Shown in pieces: positions 1 to 8,009 of a stretch of 13,504 bases of DNA. Position numbers and translations under genes: made by a program. The DNA is from Planctomycetota bacterium (GTDB lineage: Bacteria > Planctomycetota > Planctomycetia > Planctomycetales > Planctomycetaceae), in contig JAEYWB010000114.1 in assembly GCA_023429275.1 (NCBI GenBank), positions 1 through 13,504 of the forward strand. Reading direction: 5' to 3'. The notes beneath the pieces were generated by a model. That model ran no database searches and was not told where the DNA came from. It saw only the letters and a program-made list of their open reading frames with translations. The stretch's first letter is position 1; each line of letters opens with the position of its first letter.

Positions 1-600
1 GTGCATGTCCTGCACTTTCGATCCGTCGATCGTTGTCTTTCCCGGCTTGCCGATCAGGTTGGCCAGAAGATTGAGACCGCCGGTGACCCGGTACGCTCCG
101 AAGTTGGAGACGAGGTCCATCAGGTCGAGGTGAGAATTGATGTTGTAGCGGTTCCGCGACTGCTGGTACGAGATGTCGTGGACGTTGAACCACTCCGGCA
201 CCGAGTAGCCGTAGCGGAACGCCGCCAGCTCCATCACGGGAAGGTCGTAGCCCCGGCCGTTGAAGGTCACCAGCACCGGCCGTCCGTAGTGCTTCCAGCC
301 CTGCCAGAAGTTCCGGACGATGACGTGCGGGCGGTACTTCGGCTCGTCGAGCGCGACAACATCAAGCAGCCGGAAGTCTGCCGAGACCTTCGCCACGGCC
401 ACGGCGCACGGAAGCATGAACGTCGCGGGGAGAATGTCCTTGCCATTCTGATCCAGAAGCTCCGCGCGGTAGCGGGCCAGCGCCTCCTTCGGAGGGAGGT
501 TGTCCTTCGGGTAGCGGATGTCGGAGACGAGCTGGGAGTCAGCCACGGCTTCGACATCGAAGAGCAGGTAGGCGACGGGGGGAGTATTCTGCGGAGGCAT
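1..600 (-). CDS. PolB-type 3'-5' exonuclease, partial (C-terminus outside window)
   Basis: The first 200 residues of a predicted 3'-5' exonuclease of the DnaQ-like/DNA polymerase B exonuclease family (PF10108-like), expected to trim single-stranded DNA ends in the cytoplasm. The sequence shows an exo I motif FDVE (Asp15, Glu17), an exo II motif [11 protein letters not shown] (Asn114, Asp119), and [13 protein letters not shown] at 157-169, a phrase typical of this family. The exo III motif (Tyr-x-x-x-Asp) should lie just beyond the left edge and cannot be checked. The start is the ATG at 600; a weak GAGAA lies about 8 bases upstream. It lies 156 bases downstream of the unknown-function gene on the same strand, and the gap holds palindromes, so co-transcription is uncertain. 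Family assignment is firm from motifs; the biological role (repair or processing) is inference. Confidence 0.85.
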   Translation of the reverse strand, partial: MPPQNTPPVAYLLFDVEAVADSQLVSDIRYPKDNLPPKEALARYRAELLDQNGKDILPATFMLPCAVAVAKVSADFRLLDVVALDEPKYRPHVIVRNFWQGWKHYGRPVLVTFNGRGYDLPVMELAAFRYGYSVPEWFNVHDISYQQSRNRYNINSHLDLMDLVSNFGAYRVTGGLNLLANLIGKPGKTTIDGSKVQDMH

Positions 601-634
601 GGAGCGTTCTCGAGGGTGTCCTGCACATAGTAGC

Positions 635-653
635 CATCTCGCTCCGCGAGATG
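635..653. repeat. Perfect hairpin with 7-bp arms upstream of the exonuclease gene
   Basis: CATCTCG at 635-641 and CGAGATG at 647-653 are exact reverse complements around the 5-base loop CTCCG. No T-run follows on either strand, so a classical intrinsic terminator is not supported. It contains CTCGCTCCGCG (638-648), which is shared with the palindromes at 697-713 and 8831-8850. It could be a 5' leader structure of the exonuclease mRNA or part of a dispersed palindromic repeat. Confidence 0.5.
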
Positions 654-696
654 AGCGTCACAGGCGGTGCCCCAGACCCGAATCCGCGCCAGGCCG

Positions 697-713
697 CTCA
701 CTCCGCGCGGAGT
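697..713. repeat. Short GC palindrome (copy 1 of a CTC[A/G]CTCCGCGCGGAGT motif)
   Basis: Positions 700-713 read ACTCCGCGCGGAGT, a perfect 14-base palindrome preceded by CTC. The same 16-base core, with one A/G difference, recurs at 8831-8847. Both copies lie a short way downstream of a minus-strand gene (the unknown-function gene here, fliD there). No T-tract follows. It may be a 3' RNA-stabilising hairpin, a weak terminator or a REP-like repeat; the sequence alone does not decide. Confidence 0.5.
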
Positions 714-756
714 CGTACGCCTGATCAGGGTAACGTCCGCCCCGCCGTGACGGCGC

Positions 757-2655
757 CTACCCCTTGCGGATGAAATGCTCCGCGTAGCTGCGAACCTGCT
801 GGCCGTTCAAAACGTGAAACGAGCGCAGCTGCTGGATCGTCTCCTGGCTGAAGTGCGCGAGCGGCACGTGGACGAGACGCTTGCCGTGCTTCTTCGCCAG
901 CCTCCGCCACGCGGCCCCCGGGGTCGCCTCGGAGAGAATCGCGATGTGGTTCTCGGTCGAGTAGTGGAACGAAGCCAGCAGCATTCGCTCCTCGAGCGTA
1001 TCGGCCGCGTCGAACCGGCGGTCCCGCCAGATGTCGACGACATCCCGCGGCGGGAACAGGAACATCGCTCCGCCGTACTGCGCCTGCGCGATCCCCGGCC
1101 CGACCACCTCGCCCCGGTAGTGTGTCGCGAAGAAGGAGAGCGTCGACTCGTCGTGGCTCTCCGCGTGCCAGGTGATCCGCCACGGGTAGTCCCGCGGATC
1201 GGCCGGCGAATCGAACAGCATGATGACGCAGTCGAGGTTGCCGCGGCTCGGCGGGAGGACCTTCACGTAGAGGTCGCCGGTGTGCCAGTTGCGGAGCGTT
1301 TCCCGGATGTCGAGGCCATCCTTGAGGCTCGTCGAGAACTTTTCGACCCGCGCCAGGTCGTGGCCGAGGATGTTGAGGGCGTGATCCTTGACGTGCGTCC
1401 GGAACCGCTCGATCGCGACGTCCTCCGGCGGCCAGCTGCACTGGCGGAACGGATTCCACAGCGTCTGCCACTTCTCCTGGTCGATCTTTGGCGGACGGCG
1501 GTTGAGCTGACAGGTCCGCCAGGTGACCGGCGGGCCGGGGAGCCGCGACTTCAACCGGGTGATGGTCCCGTCCGGGAACTTGCCCCGGTCGATCGACATC
1601 TCGAACTCGTCATGCGGCAGGTAATCCTGGTAGGGATAGTCCCGTGCGGTCTCGGCGACGTGAATGGCGAACTGGTCTCCCGCCATCTGCTGCGCGGCGA
1701 CGATCAGCGTGTAGAGGTCCGGGGTAAACCGCCGCTCGATCAGCGACAGATTGCGGACGTACTTCAGGTAGGTCGCCAGGAGATGCGGCGACAGCTTGCG
1801 GGCGCGCTTCTTGAGGTCGGCCCGGTACCGGTCGCGGGCCGCGAGGACGAGTTCCTTCACGCCGTCGATCGAGAGGTTCTCGTCGTCCTCGAGCTCCTGC
1901 CGGGCCCGTTCATACAGGCCGGCGATAAACGGCAGCTCGCCCAACAGAAACAGCAGCGTCGACGGCTGGACGCGGAAGGTCCGCGGTTCCTCGACCTCCG
2001 CAACCTCGTCAGCGGAAGCGGCGGTCTTCTCGGTATAGGCCTCTCGAATCCAGGGCCAGTCGGTCACGGAGCAGACAAGGAGAATCGACGAATGCTTTCG
2101 CTCGAGCTCCCGGAGCCGGCGGGCCATGTGGGCGATCCGTTCGGCGTGCTGGCCGGCGGCGGGACGAGGGACGGCGGGAAGGACCGCCGCGGCGAAGCGG
2201 TCGATGGCGACCTTCTTGAGCGCATACGGATCGGGAAGTGGCGCGCTCGTCACCTGGAAGTTGTCGGTCTCCAGATCGATGAACGCTCGACGCATTCGCT
2301 CCTGCTTCGCGATCCGCAGGGCCGCGATCACCGGCTGGCAGGGATCGATCGGCACGTAGCTCGCGCGGGCCCCTTCGGGAGCCTCCTCGTCACGCTCCTC
2401 CCGATCCGACTCGGGAGTCCAGTCCCGCTGGACTGCGCCCGGCGGGACCTCGTCCTGGATGACGATCGTGATTCCGGGGAGATAATCGATCGCCGCCTCG
2501 ACGGCGGGCTGGAATGACGGAGGGAGCGGAACGGCGAGGCAGTCGAACTTCTGGGCGAGCATCGCCCGGCGGACCTCGATCGCAAAATCGCCGCTGCCGT
2601 GAATGACCGGCAGCACGGAGATCTTCGGACCGATCTTGAGGAAGTCGCTGAGCAT
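757..2655 (-). CDS. Unknown-function protein, 632 aa, with TraB/ChaN/DUF5682-like N-terminal region
   Basis: I do not recognise a named family with certainty. Residues 12-40 contain PVIHGSGDFAIEVRRAM followed by FDCLAVPLPP. Residues about 178-203 have a basic helix (ARRLRELERKHSS) followed by the strand ILLVCSVTDWPW. This spacing resembles TraB/EreA/ChaN-type proteins such as DUF5682, where an early His-Gly motif is followed by a 'who is responsible' strand and later a helix plus 'IAVVCGAWH' strand. The later metal-type His is replaced by Asp-Trp here, so activity is doubtful. The C-terminal half (about 350-632) matches nothing I know; it is rich in Trp, Arg and His. No signal peptide or membrane segment is visible, so it is probably cytoplasmic. 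The ATG at 2655 is preferred, with GAGAG 13-17 bases upstream. The longer GTG reading at 2709 starts inside the sppA terminator loop. Confidence 0.8.
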   Translation of the reverse strand: MLSDFLKIGPKISVLPVIHGSGDFAIEVRRAMLAQKFDCLAVPLPPSFQPAVEAAIDYLPGITIVIQDEVPPGAVQRDWTPESDREERDEEAPEGARASYVPIDPCQPVIAALRIAKQERMRRAFIDLETDNFQVTSAPLPDPYALKKVAIDRFAAAVLPAVPRPAAGQHAERIAHMARRLRELERKHSSILLVCSVTDWPWIREAYTEKTAASADEVAEVEEPRTFRVQPSTLLFLLGELPFIAGLYERARQELEDDENLSIDGVKELVLAARDRYRADLKKRARKLSPHLLATYLKYVRNLSLIERRFTPDLYTLIVAAQQMAGDQFAIHVAETARDYPYQDYLPHDEFEMSIDRGKFPDGTITRLKSRLPGPPVTWRTCQLNRRPPKIDQEKWQTLWNPFRQCSWPPEDVAIERFRTHVKDHALNILGHDLARVEKFSTSLKDGLDIRETLRNWHTGDLYVKVLPPSRGNLDCVIMLFDSPADPRDYPWRITWHAESHDESTLSFFATHYRGEVVGPGIAQAQYGGAMFLFPPRDVVDIWRDRRFDAADTLEERMLLASFHYSTENHIAILSEATPGAAWRRLAKKHGKRLVHVPLAHFSQETIQQLRSFHVLNGQQVRSYAEHFIRKG

Positions 2656-2690
2656 CGAGGTGTCGTACTCTCTCGTCGATTCTCGATACG

Positions 2691-2721
2691 AAAACGGCCC
2701 GGACAACACGCGTCCGGGCCG
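2691..2721 (-). terminator. Intrinsic terminator of sppA
   Basis: On the minus strand a perfect 10-bp GC stem (arms 2712-2721 and 2695-2704, core GGCCCGGAC/GTCCGGGCC) with a 7-base loop is followed at once by TTTT (2694-2691). It begins 22 bases after the sppA stop. Its position before the next gene argues that the 757-2655 gene has its own promoter in the ~35 bases before its ATG or depends on read-through. Confidence 0.85.
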
Positions 2722-2743
2722 TCTATCCTGGAACCTGCGTCCG

Positions 2744-4606
2744 CTACAGCTCGAGGTACAGCAGCGGCGAGACGGCGATCACCTGTTCCTGCTGGAGCAG
2801 GTCGAGGTACTGAACGGCCTGGCGAATCAGCTTCGCCCGGGCCGGGTCGACACCGTCGAGCACGGGGCCGACCGACTTCAGCAGCAGGTTGCTGGACGAA
2901 GCGGGGCGCGCCGTGTCGATCGACAGCGTCTTTTCGTCGTCCTTCGACGTCGATTGGTTGAGCTCGCCGAGGAGCTCTTCCATGAAGTTCTTGGGCCGCG
3001 GAAGGCTGCGGACGTCGTAGTCCTTCACGTTGGCTTTCTCGGCGACATAGGCAATGGCGTCATTGAGCCCGCCGAGTTCGTCGACAAGGCCGAGCTCGAG
3101 AGCCTGCCGGCCGGTGTAGACGCGGCCCCCGGCGATTTCGTCGATCGGCTTCTTGAGCTTCTCGCCGCGTCCGTCCGTCACGTGCTTCTTGAAGACTCCG
3201 TAGACGTCGTCCATCCAGCCCTGAAGTTCCTTTCGCTCGACCTCGGTGAACTTCGCGGCTCCGCTGAGGATCCCGGCCTTGTGGCCTCTCTGGTTCGGTT
3301 CGAAGTTGATACCAAACTGGTTCCAGGCCTTGGAAGTCGCGAGCTTGCCGGAGATGACCCCGATCGAGCCGGTGATGGTCGTCGGATCGGCGTAGATCTT
3401 CTCGGACCGGCAGGAGACGTAGTACCCGCCGCTCGCCGCGACATCACCCATCGAGACGACCAGCGGCTTCCTGGCCTTGACCCGCTCGGTCGCGCGGAGA
3501 ATCACTTCGCTGGCGACGACCGATCCGCCGGGAGACGAGACCCGCAGAACGACCGCCTTGACCTTCGGGTCGGCGGCGACCTGGTCGAGCGCCTTGCGGA
3601 TCGTTTCACTGAACGCCCCTTCCTCGCTCAGGGAGAACGGGGACGAGGGGCCGGCGCTCCCCGGCATGATCGGGCCGTTCACGTGAACGATGGCGATTGC
3701 GTCCTTGTTCGACTTCCTGACCTTCGGACCTTCGAGAATCTGCGCCCAGAGCTGGATCGCCGCGAACGGGTTGTTCAGGTCGATCTGCTGCCCCTTGTTC
3801 TTGCCGTAGCTCTTGTCGAACTTGACCGTGCCGCTTCCGCCGTTGCCGACGTCCTTCTTGATCGTCGCGGCGAAGTCGTACCGGTCTTCGACCGCGTCGA
3901 TCAGCCCCTCCGTCATGGCGGCTTCGGACGAGTACAGGCCCCGCTTGACCCACGCCTGCACCGTCTCGACCGGGACGCCGCGGCCGTTGGCGATGAGCTC
4001 GACGAACCGCTCGAACAGGCTGTCGAGCATCCAGTCGTGCATCTGCTTCGCTTCGGGGCTGGACGAGCTCCGCATGAACATTTCGCCGGCGCTCTTGTAG
4101 TCCCCGCACGTGAGGAAGTCGGGTTCGACACCGAGCTTGTCGAGGAGGCCGCGGACGAACATCTGTTCGCCGTAGAGCCCGGTGATCCAGAGGTCCCCGG
4201 TGGGGGAAACGCTGACGCGCTTCGCGCCGCTCAGAAGCGCAAAGCTTCCGAACTTGAGGTCGTCCGCGTGAGCGTAAACCGGCTTCCCGGCCTTCTTGAG
4301 CCGGTCGAGCGCCGCGCGAAACTCTTCAAGCTGCGCCGTGCCGAGCGACGCACTCCCCATCAGCAGGACCACGGCTTTCACGTTGGGGTCGCTGGAGGCT
4401 TTGTCGAGCCGGCCAACGACCGTTCGAAGGGACTCCTTGCCGATCGAACCGAAGATCGGATCGTCCGGATGGGTGATCTCTGAATAGCTTCCCGAGAGAG
4501 TGAAGACCGGGACGACCGCTTCGGCCGCCTTCTCTTCCGCGGCCGCCAGGGTCTGTTGTCCGTAACAGACCAGCAGCGCCAACACGCCAGACCAGACCGA
4601 CTTCAT
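2744..4606 (-). CDS. sppA: Signal peptide peptidase SppA, 67K type
   Basis: An S49-family serine protease that degrades cleaved signal peptides and membrane protein remnants at the outer face of the inner membrane. At 620 residues it matches the long, two-domain bacterial form (E. coli SppA is of similar size). An N-terminal hydrophobic stretch at about 4-14 followed by TLA-AA (19-23) suggests a signal peptide or anchor. The Lys general base is in CGDYKSAGEMF (Lys171, first domain) and the Ser nucleophile is in GDVAASGGYYVS (Ser392, second domain), followed by TTITGSIGV. The second repeat starts with AIAIVHVNGPIMPG near residue 303. The start is the ATG at 4606, because AAGGAG lies 6 bases upstream; a TTG two codons earlier falls too close to it. 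A promoter-like sequence precedes the gene and a strong terminator follows, so it is probably monocistronic. Confidence 0.95.
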   Translation of the reverse strand: MKSVWSGVLALLVCYGQQTLAAAEEKAAEAVVPVFTLSGSYSEITHPDDPIFGSIGKESLRTVVGRLDKASSDPNVKAVVLLMGSASLGTAQLEEFRAALDRLKKAGKPVYAHADDLKFGSFALLSGAKRVSVSPTGDLWITGLYGEQMFVRGLLDKLGVEPDFLTCGDYKSAGEMFMRSSSSPEAKQMHDWMLDSLFERFVELIANGRGVPVETVQAWVKRGLYSSEAAMTEGLIDAVEDRYDFAATIKKDVGNGGSGTVKFDKSYGKNKGQQIDLNNPFAAIQLWAQILEGPKVRKSNKDAIAIVHVNGPIMPGSAGPSSPFSLSEEGAFSETIRKALDQVAADPKVKAVVLRVSSPGGSVVASEVILRATERVKARKPLVVSMGDVAASGGYYVSCRSEKIYADPTTITGSIGVISGKLATSKAWNQFGINFEPNQRGHKAGILSGAAKFTEVERKELQGWMDDVYGVFKKHVTDGRGEKLKKPIDEIAGGRVYTGRQALELGLVDELGGLNDAIAYVAEKANVKDYDVRSLPRPKNFMEELLGELNQSTSKDDEKTLSIDTARPASSSNLLLKSVGPVLDGVDPARAKLIRQAVQYLDLLQQEQVIAVSPLLYLEL

Positions 4607-4612
4607 GAGCAA

Positions 4613-4618
4613 CTCCTT
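4613..4618 (-). promoter_or_regulatory. Strong ribosome binding site of sppA
   Basis: AAGGAG on the minus strand, 6 bases before the ATG at 4606. It decides the start against the in-frame TTG at 4612, which would be adjacent to it. Confidence 0.85.
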
Positions 4619-4650
4619 AGGCCCGCGCCGACATGGCGCCGTGGCAATCC

Positions 4651-4678
4651 ATTATCGCCCCCCTGGCCACACGTACAA
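4651..4678 (-). promoter_or_regulatory. Candidate sigma70-type promoter of sppA
   Basis: Minus strand: TTGTAC (4678-4673), a 16-base spacer, then GATAAT (4656-4651). The -10 box matches five of six consensus bases and the -35 box only three. Transcription would start near 4645, giving a leader of about 40 bases. The placement fits the lone gene downstream, but the -35 is weak and the call is inference. Confidence 0.45.
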
Positions 4679-4802
4679 GGGCCAAGACGCGCAGAGCGTC
4701 CCGGGTGACCTTGCCCAGTGGTGGTCTTTCGAAACCTCCGCCGCCGAAGACGCCTCCCTCCGGCACTGAGGAGTCACGCGAAGTCGCCGACCGATGCCCC
4801 TG

Positions 4803-4830
4803 ACGCCACGTCTCGAACCGGACATGGCGT
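4803..4830 (-). other. Hairpin downstream of the oxidoreductase gene
   Basis: Arms 4803-4812 and 4821-4830 pair over 10 positions around an 8-base loop. The one non-Watson-Crick position is a G-T wobble in minus-strand RNA but a C-A mismatch in plus-strand RNA, so the fold favours a minus-strand transcript. It starts about 28 bases after the oxidoreductase stop. No T-run follows, so it may be a 3' end structure or weak terminator. The rest of 4617-4858 holds no convincing gene; short frames there lack a start signal and family resemblance. Confidence 0.45.
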
Positions 4831-4858
4831 GTGCCGGCGAACTGGCGGAATCCGGGCA

Positions 4859-6427
4859 TCAGGCGAGGCAGTCGGGATCGGTTTCGGGGACTGCCGGGCT
4901 ATCCGGATCGAACCAGGCGTCCTTGAAAACGATTCGCTTCTGGTTGTCCATCGCGAGGTTCGCGGTCATCGCCATGATGGCGTCGGCCATCGCGACGACC
5001 CCGTTGCACCGCAGGCCACCCTTGTCCGGCGAGAGGGGCTTGCCGTCCGGCCAGTAATTCGGCCCCTGGTTGCGGATCGCGTAGCAGAAGTGCTCCATCT
5101 CCTCCGTGTAGCCGCGGCTGACATTTGCCGACCAGTCGTTCCCCCCCGTTCCCGTGGCCTTCTTGGCACCGGAGGAGGTCTCGTAGGCTTCGAGAACGGT
5201 TCCGCCACCGGAGCGGTTGGCGACAACCCAGATCCGCTGATCAGCCCCGCCCCCTTCGCTGCCGCGTCCCTCTTCCTTGAAGAGGAGAGCATCCTTCTCG
5301 GTCTGAACGATCAGCGTCCCGCGGCTGCCCATCACGGTCTCGCCGTACGGCTCGAACTTGTTCGTGCTGATCGACGAGTAGGTCACGATCGCGATGTCCC
5401 GCTTTTCCTTCTCATAGTGCGGGCCGGGGAATTCGAACGTCACATAGATGTGGTCGTTGATCTCCCGCTCGTCTTTCCACTTGTCCTCGGGACCGACGCC
5501 CGGCACGCCGTAGAAGTTCCGGCCGCCGTACCCCTGCACCGCCAGCGGGTGGACCTTGCCGAGGAAGATGCTGCAGGCATCCATCTGGTGGCTGCCGAGC
5601 TCTGCCATCAGGCCGCCGCCGGTCGTGTTGTAGAGCCGCCAGTTGACGAGCTCTTCGGCGTCCCGGTAGCCGAAATCCTTGAGGTTGACGTTCGCGAGCG
5701 CCTCGGCATCCTGCTTGGAGATGGGCTTCTTCCACTGGTCGCTCATCGGAAAGCTGTTGTTCCGATGCCACTGGGCGCGAATGAACTTGATGTCGCCGAG
5801 CATGCCGCTCTTGATGAGGCTCGCCGAGTTGTCGTAGAGCACGCTGTAGTGGCGCTGGTGGCCGACGGCGAGAAGCTTGTTCTTGTCGCGGGCGAGCCGG
5901 ATCATCTCCTTGCATTGGGTGATCGTGCGGGCCATCAGCTTTTCGGTCAGGACGTGCAGCCCCGCCTCGAGACACGCCTGGGCGATGGGAGCGTGCTGGC
6001 TGAGCGGGACGGCGATGACCACCGCCTCGAGCTTGAGCTCGTCCTTGGCAGCGAGAAGCTCCTTGTGCGAGTTGAATCGCTTGATGCCGGCCGCGACGTC
6101 CGGCCCCAGCTTGCGGTTGAGGCCGATGCGGGCCTCGTTGTCGCTTCCGGTGAAAGCGCGGTCGAGGTTCGACGGCCGCAGGTCGGCGATCGCCACGATC
6201 TGCATGTACTTCGGCGGGTGCTGCGTGATCAGGACGTTTCCTTCGTCCCCGGTACCGATCACGGCGGTCCGGACCGGATCGCCCGTCAGCTCGCCATAGC
6301 CGAAGTAGAGGGCTCCGAGGCCGACGCCGCCGGCGGCCGCCCCCTTGAGAAACTCACGACGCGAAACCGACACCGCGTTCGAGAAGTTTTCCTTGCCGAT
6401 CTTTTCCTGTTCAGGTGTCAGGACCAT
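4859..6427 (-). CDS. Tat-signal Gfo/Idh/MocA family oxidoreductase
   Basis: An NAD(P)-dependent sugar or sugar-derivative dehydrogenase family member of 522 residues, predicted to be exported folded by the Tat system. The twin-arginine motif SRREFLK is at 22-28, followed by a Gly/Ala-rich hydrophobic stretch (29-45). No clear Ala-x-Ala cleavage site is seen, so it may stay membrane-anchored. The Rossmann nucleotide loop is GTGDEG (58-63) after the strand TAVIG. The family EKP motif reads TEKLM (161-165), keeping the catalytic Lys163 but replacing Pro by Leu. The C-terminal domain carries [14 protein letters not shown] (270-283) with His280 and Asp283. The start is the ATG at 6427, with AGAGGG about 8 bases upstream. 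It diverges from the sugar kinase across a 472-bp region. The exact substrate cannot be told from sequence; such proteins are highly expanded in planctomycetes. Confidence 0.93.
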   Translation of the reverse strand: MVLTPEQEKIGKENFSNAVSVSRREFLKGAAAGGVGLGALYFGYGELTGDPVRTAVIGTGDEGNVLITQHPPKYMQIVAIADLRPSNLDRAFTGSDNEARIGLNRKLGPDVAAGIKRFNSHKELLAAKDELKLEAVVIAVPLSQHAPIAQACLEAGLHVLTEKLMARTITQCKEMIRLARDKNKLLAVGHQRHYSVLYDNSASLIKSGMLGDIKFIRAQWHRNNSFPMSDQWKKPISKQDAEALANVNLKDFGYRDAEELVNWRLYNTTGGGLMAELGSHQMDACSIFLGKVHPLAVQGYGGRNFYGVPGVGPEDKWKDEREINDHIYVTFEFPGPHYEKEKRDIAIVTYSSISTNKFEPYGETVMGSRGTLIVQTEKDALLFKEEGRGSEGGGADQRIWVVANRSGGGTVLEAYETSSGAKKATGTGGNDWSANVSRGYTEEMEHFCYAIRNQGPNYWPDGKPLSPDKGGLRCNGVVAMADAIMAMTANLAMDNQKRIVFKDAWFDPDSPAVPETDPDCLA

Positions 6428-6604
6428 CGCCGCGCCCTCTGTTCTTCGAAAACATGTCGTCGAAACGTCTGTGCAGTCCGTAAACCGCGTCCCTTATTGT
6501 TGCGTCGCCGCCTGTGATTTGCACGTTGATTTGCGCTCAGATTTTCGCCGTTTCTCCCAGTGGCACAGAAGGATGGGCGTGTCGAGCCCCCTTTCCCTCC
6601 CGGA

Positions 6605-6639
6605 CGGTTCGGAAATCCGAAACCCTGACTCCGGAACCG
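6605..6639. repeat. Nested inverted repeats
   Basis: TTCGGA (6608-6613) pairs with TCCGAA (6616-6621). The outer arms CGGTTCGGA (6605-6613) and TCCGGAACCG (6630-6639) are reverse complements apart from one missing C. The two folds are mutually exclusive because they share the left arm. A regulatory role is possible but not shown. Confidence 0.5.
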
Positions 6640-6714
6640 ATTCGAAGCACGAGAACCGCTCAAACGACGGCTGCGGAAGCCTCGCGTCCTCGTCCTTCCC
6701 ATCTGTTTCCGATT

Positions 6715-6738
6715 CCGGATTTCCTCCCCCGGATTTCC
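6715..6738. repeat. Direct repeat CCGGATTTCC x2
   Basis: Two exact copies of CCGGATTTCC at 6715-6724 and 6729-6738, separated by TCCC. A tandem 14-base unit of this kind could be a binding-site pair for a regulator of either divergent gene or a remnant of simple repeats. Confidence 0.6.
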
Positions 6739-6899
6739 AGGGACAGTTCGCCGATTCTTGCGGACCCACCCTCACGACGCGTCGCACCACGAGGACTTGA
6801 AAATCGCTCCCCCCAATGCCAACTTGCCCGCTTGGCCGCGGGTCCGTCTTCGCGGCAACCGTCCGCTGGTTGTCAACGTCTGAAAGAGCCGAGAGAGCG

Positions 6900-7982
6900 A
6901 TGAGCAGTCTGAACATCCGCCAGGATTCGTGCGAGCTGGACCTCCTGTCCCTGGGGGCCCTCGTCCACCGGCTTGATCCGGGGATTCTCCCGTTCCGCAA
7001 GGCACGGTCGCTCGACATCCACGTCTCCGGCGGAGAGTACAACGTCGCCGCAAACCTCGCCGACTGCTTCGGGCTGAAGACCGGCATCGCGACCGCCATG
7101 GTCAACTACGGAATCGGGGAGCTCGTCCAGGGCCGCGTCCGGGAAATGGGAGTGAAGCCGTTCTACAAGTGGTTCGATCACGACGGCGTCCGCGGCCCGA
7201 ACATCGCCACCGTCTACAGCGACCGGGGTCTGGGCGTCCGTCCGCCGGTCGTCTTCTACAATCGATCGAACGAGGCCGGCGCTCTTCTCAAGCCGGGCGA
7301 CTTCAACTGGTCGGAGATCTTCGGGAAGGGGGTCCGCTGGTTCCACTCGGGGGGCATCTTCGCCGCCCTGTCGGAAACGACGTCGCAGGTCATCATCGAA
7401 GGGATGAAGGCAGCTAAGGCGGCCGGCGCGATCACGTCGTTCGACCTGAACTACCGGGCCAAGCTCTGGGCGTCGGTCGGCGGCGACAAGAAGGGGCAGG
7501 AGACGATCTAGAAGATCGTCGAGCACGTCGACGTCCTGGTTGGCAACGAAGAGGACCTTCAGAAGGGGCTCGGGCTCAAGGGGCAGGATGTCGAGTCCTC
7601 GTCGAAGCTCGACCCGAAGGCGTTCTTCGGCATGATCAAGGAAGCGACCGCCAAGTTCCCGAACGTCAAGGCGGTCGCCACGACGCTGCGGGAAGTCCAC
7701 TCGACGAACCGCCACGACTGGGCGGCGGTCCTGTGGCTCGACGGCAAGGAGTACGTCAGCCCGACGATGCAGCTCGACGTCGTCGACCGGATCGGCGGGG
7801 GCGACGGCTTCGCGGCCGGCATGATCTACGGCCTCATCAGCGGCAAGCCCCCCGAGCAGGCCCTCCGCCTCGGCTGGGCTCACGGGGCGCTTTTGACGAC
7901 TTTCCCCGGGGACACGACGATGGCCCGCCTGCCGGAAGTCGAACAGCTGGCCAAGGGAGGCTCGGCCCGCGTTCAGCGGTAA
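6900..7982 (+). pseudogene. PfkB sugar kinase (2-keto-3-deoxygluconate kinase-like) with in-frame TAG at codon 204
   Basis: A ribokinase/PfkB-type sugar kinase, best matching the 2-keto-3-deoxygluconate kinase type, which phosphorylates a sugar acid with ATP. The reading frame from the ATG at 6900 to the TAA at 7980 is 360 codons, a normal length, but codon 204 (7509-7511) is TAG. The first part has the sugar-binding motif SGGEYNVAANLA (43-54) and the phrase RPPVVFYNRSNEA. The second part, in the same frame, has HVDVLVGNEEDL and the PfkB signature VVDRIGGGDGFAAG with the catalytic Asp302. A terminated product of 203 residues would lack the catalytic Asp and ATP site. No other disruption is seen. 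One base change (GAG or TGG to TAG) would explain it, so this is a recent nonsense mutation, a sequencing error or read-through. GAGAG lies 4-8 bases before the ATG. An excellent terminator follows. Confidence 0.85.
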
Positions 7983-8009
7983 GCCGATCGAGCCGAACTC
8001 AAGAGAGTC

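Larger units (their letters stand above)
6428..6899. other. Divergent intergenic region with degenerate repeats
   Basis: This 472-bp gap separates the oxidoreductase (minus) and the sugar kinase (plus) and must hold both promoters, though no clear -35/-10 pair was found on either strand. It contains nested inverted repeats at 6605-6639 and a direct repeat at 6715-6738. Short words such as TCCGAAACC, TCCGGAACC, GATTCGAAGC and CCGGATTTCC recur with small changes, which resembles decayed simple-repeat intergenic DNA. Open frames here have repeat-derived composition and no family resemblance, so none is called. Confidence 0.5.

Noticed and set aside
267..701. 144-codon minus-strand frame overlapping the exonuclease
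   Set aside because: It is Ser/Arg/Thr-rich out-of-frame translation of the exonuclease gene, whose real frame shows the exo I and exo II motifs.
775..2517. Long plus-strand open frame (580 codons) opposite the unknown-function gene
   Set aside because: It is antisense to a gene with better protein composition and is Arg/Asp/Val-rich with no family resemblance. Such frames are expected opposite high-GC genes.
2656..2709. GTG start at 2709 adding 18 residues to the unknown-function gene
   Set aside because: The GTG lies in the loop of the sppA terminator and the added residues are encoded by the stem; the ATG at 2655 fits better.
2603..4483. Plus-strand open frame of 626 codons opposite sppA
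   Set aside because: sppA has catalytic residues, a ribosome binding site and a terminator; the opposite frame is a compositional shadow.
4617..4859. 80-codon minus-strand frame between the oxidoreductase and sppA
   Set aside because: It overlaps the oxidoreductase stop and the candidate sppA promoter, has no good start signal and no family resemblance.
4718..6517. Plus-strand open frame of 599 codons opposite the oxidoreductase
   Set aside because: It is antisense to a clear Gfo/Idh/MocA gene and has low-information Arg/Val/Asp-rich sequence.
7509..7511. UAG recoding to pyrrolysine or a reassigned amino acid
   Set aside because: TAG is the ordinary stop of four genes in the same window, and no recoding structure was recognised beside the codon. 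Local read-through remains possible but unsupported.
6873..7883. Uninterrupted minus-strand frame (336 codons) opposite the broken kinase
   Set aside because: I considered whether it was the real gene, but its composition is shadow-like, while the plus frame carries PfkB signatures on both sides of the TAG.
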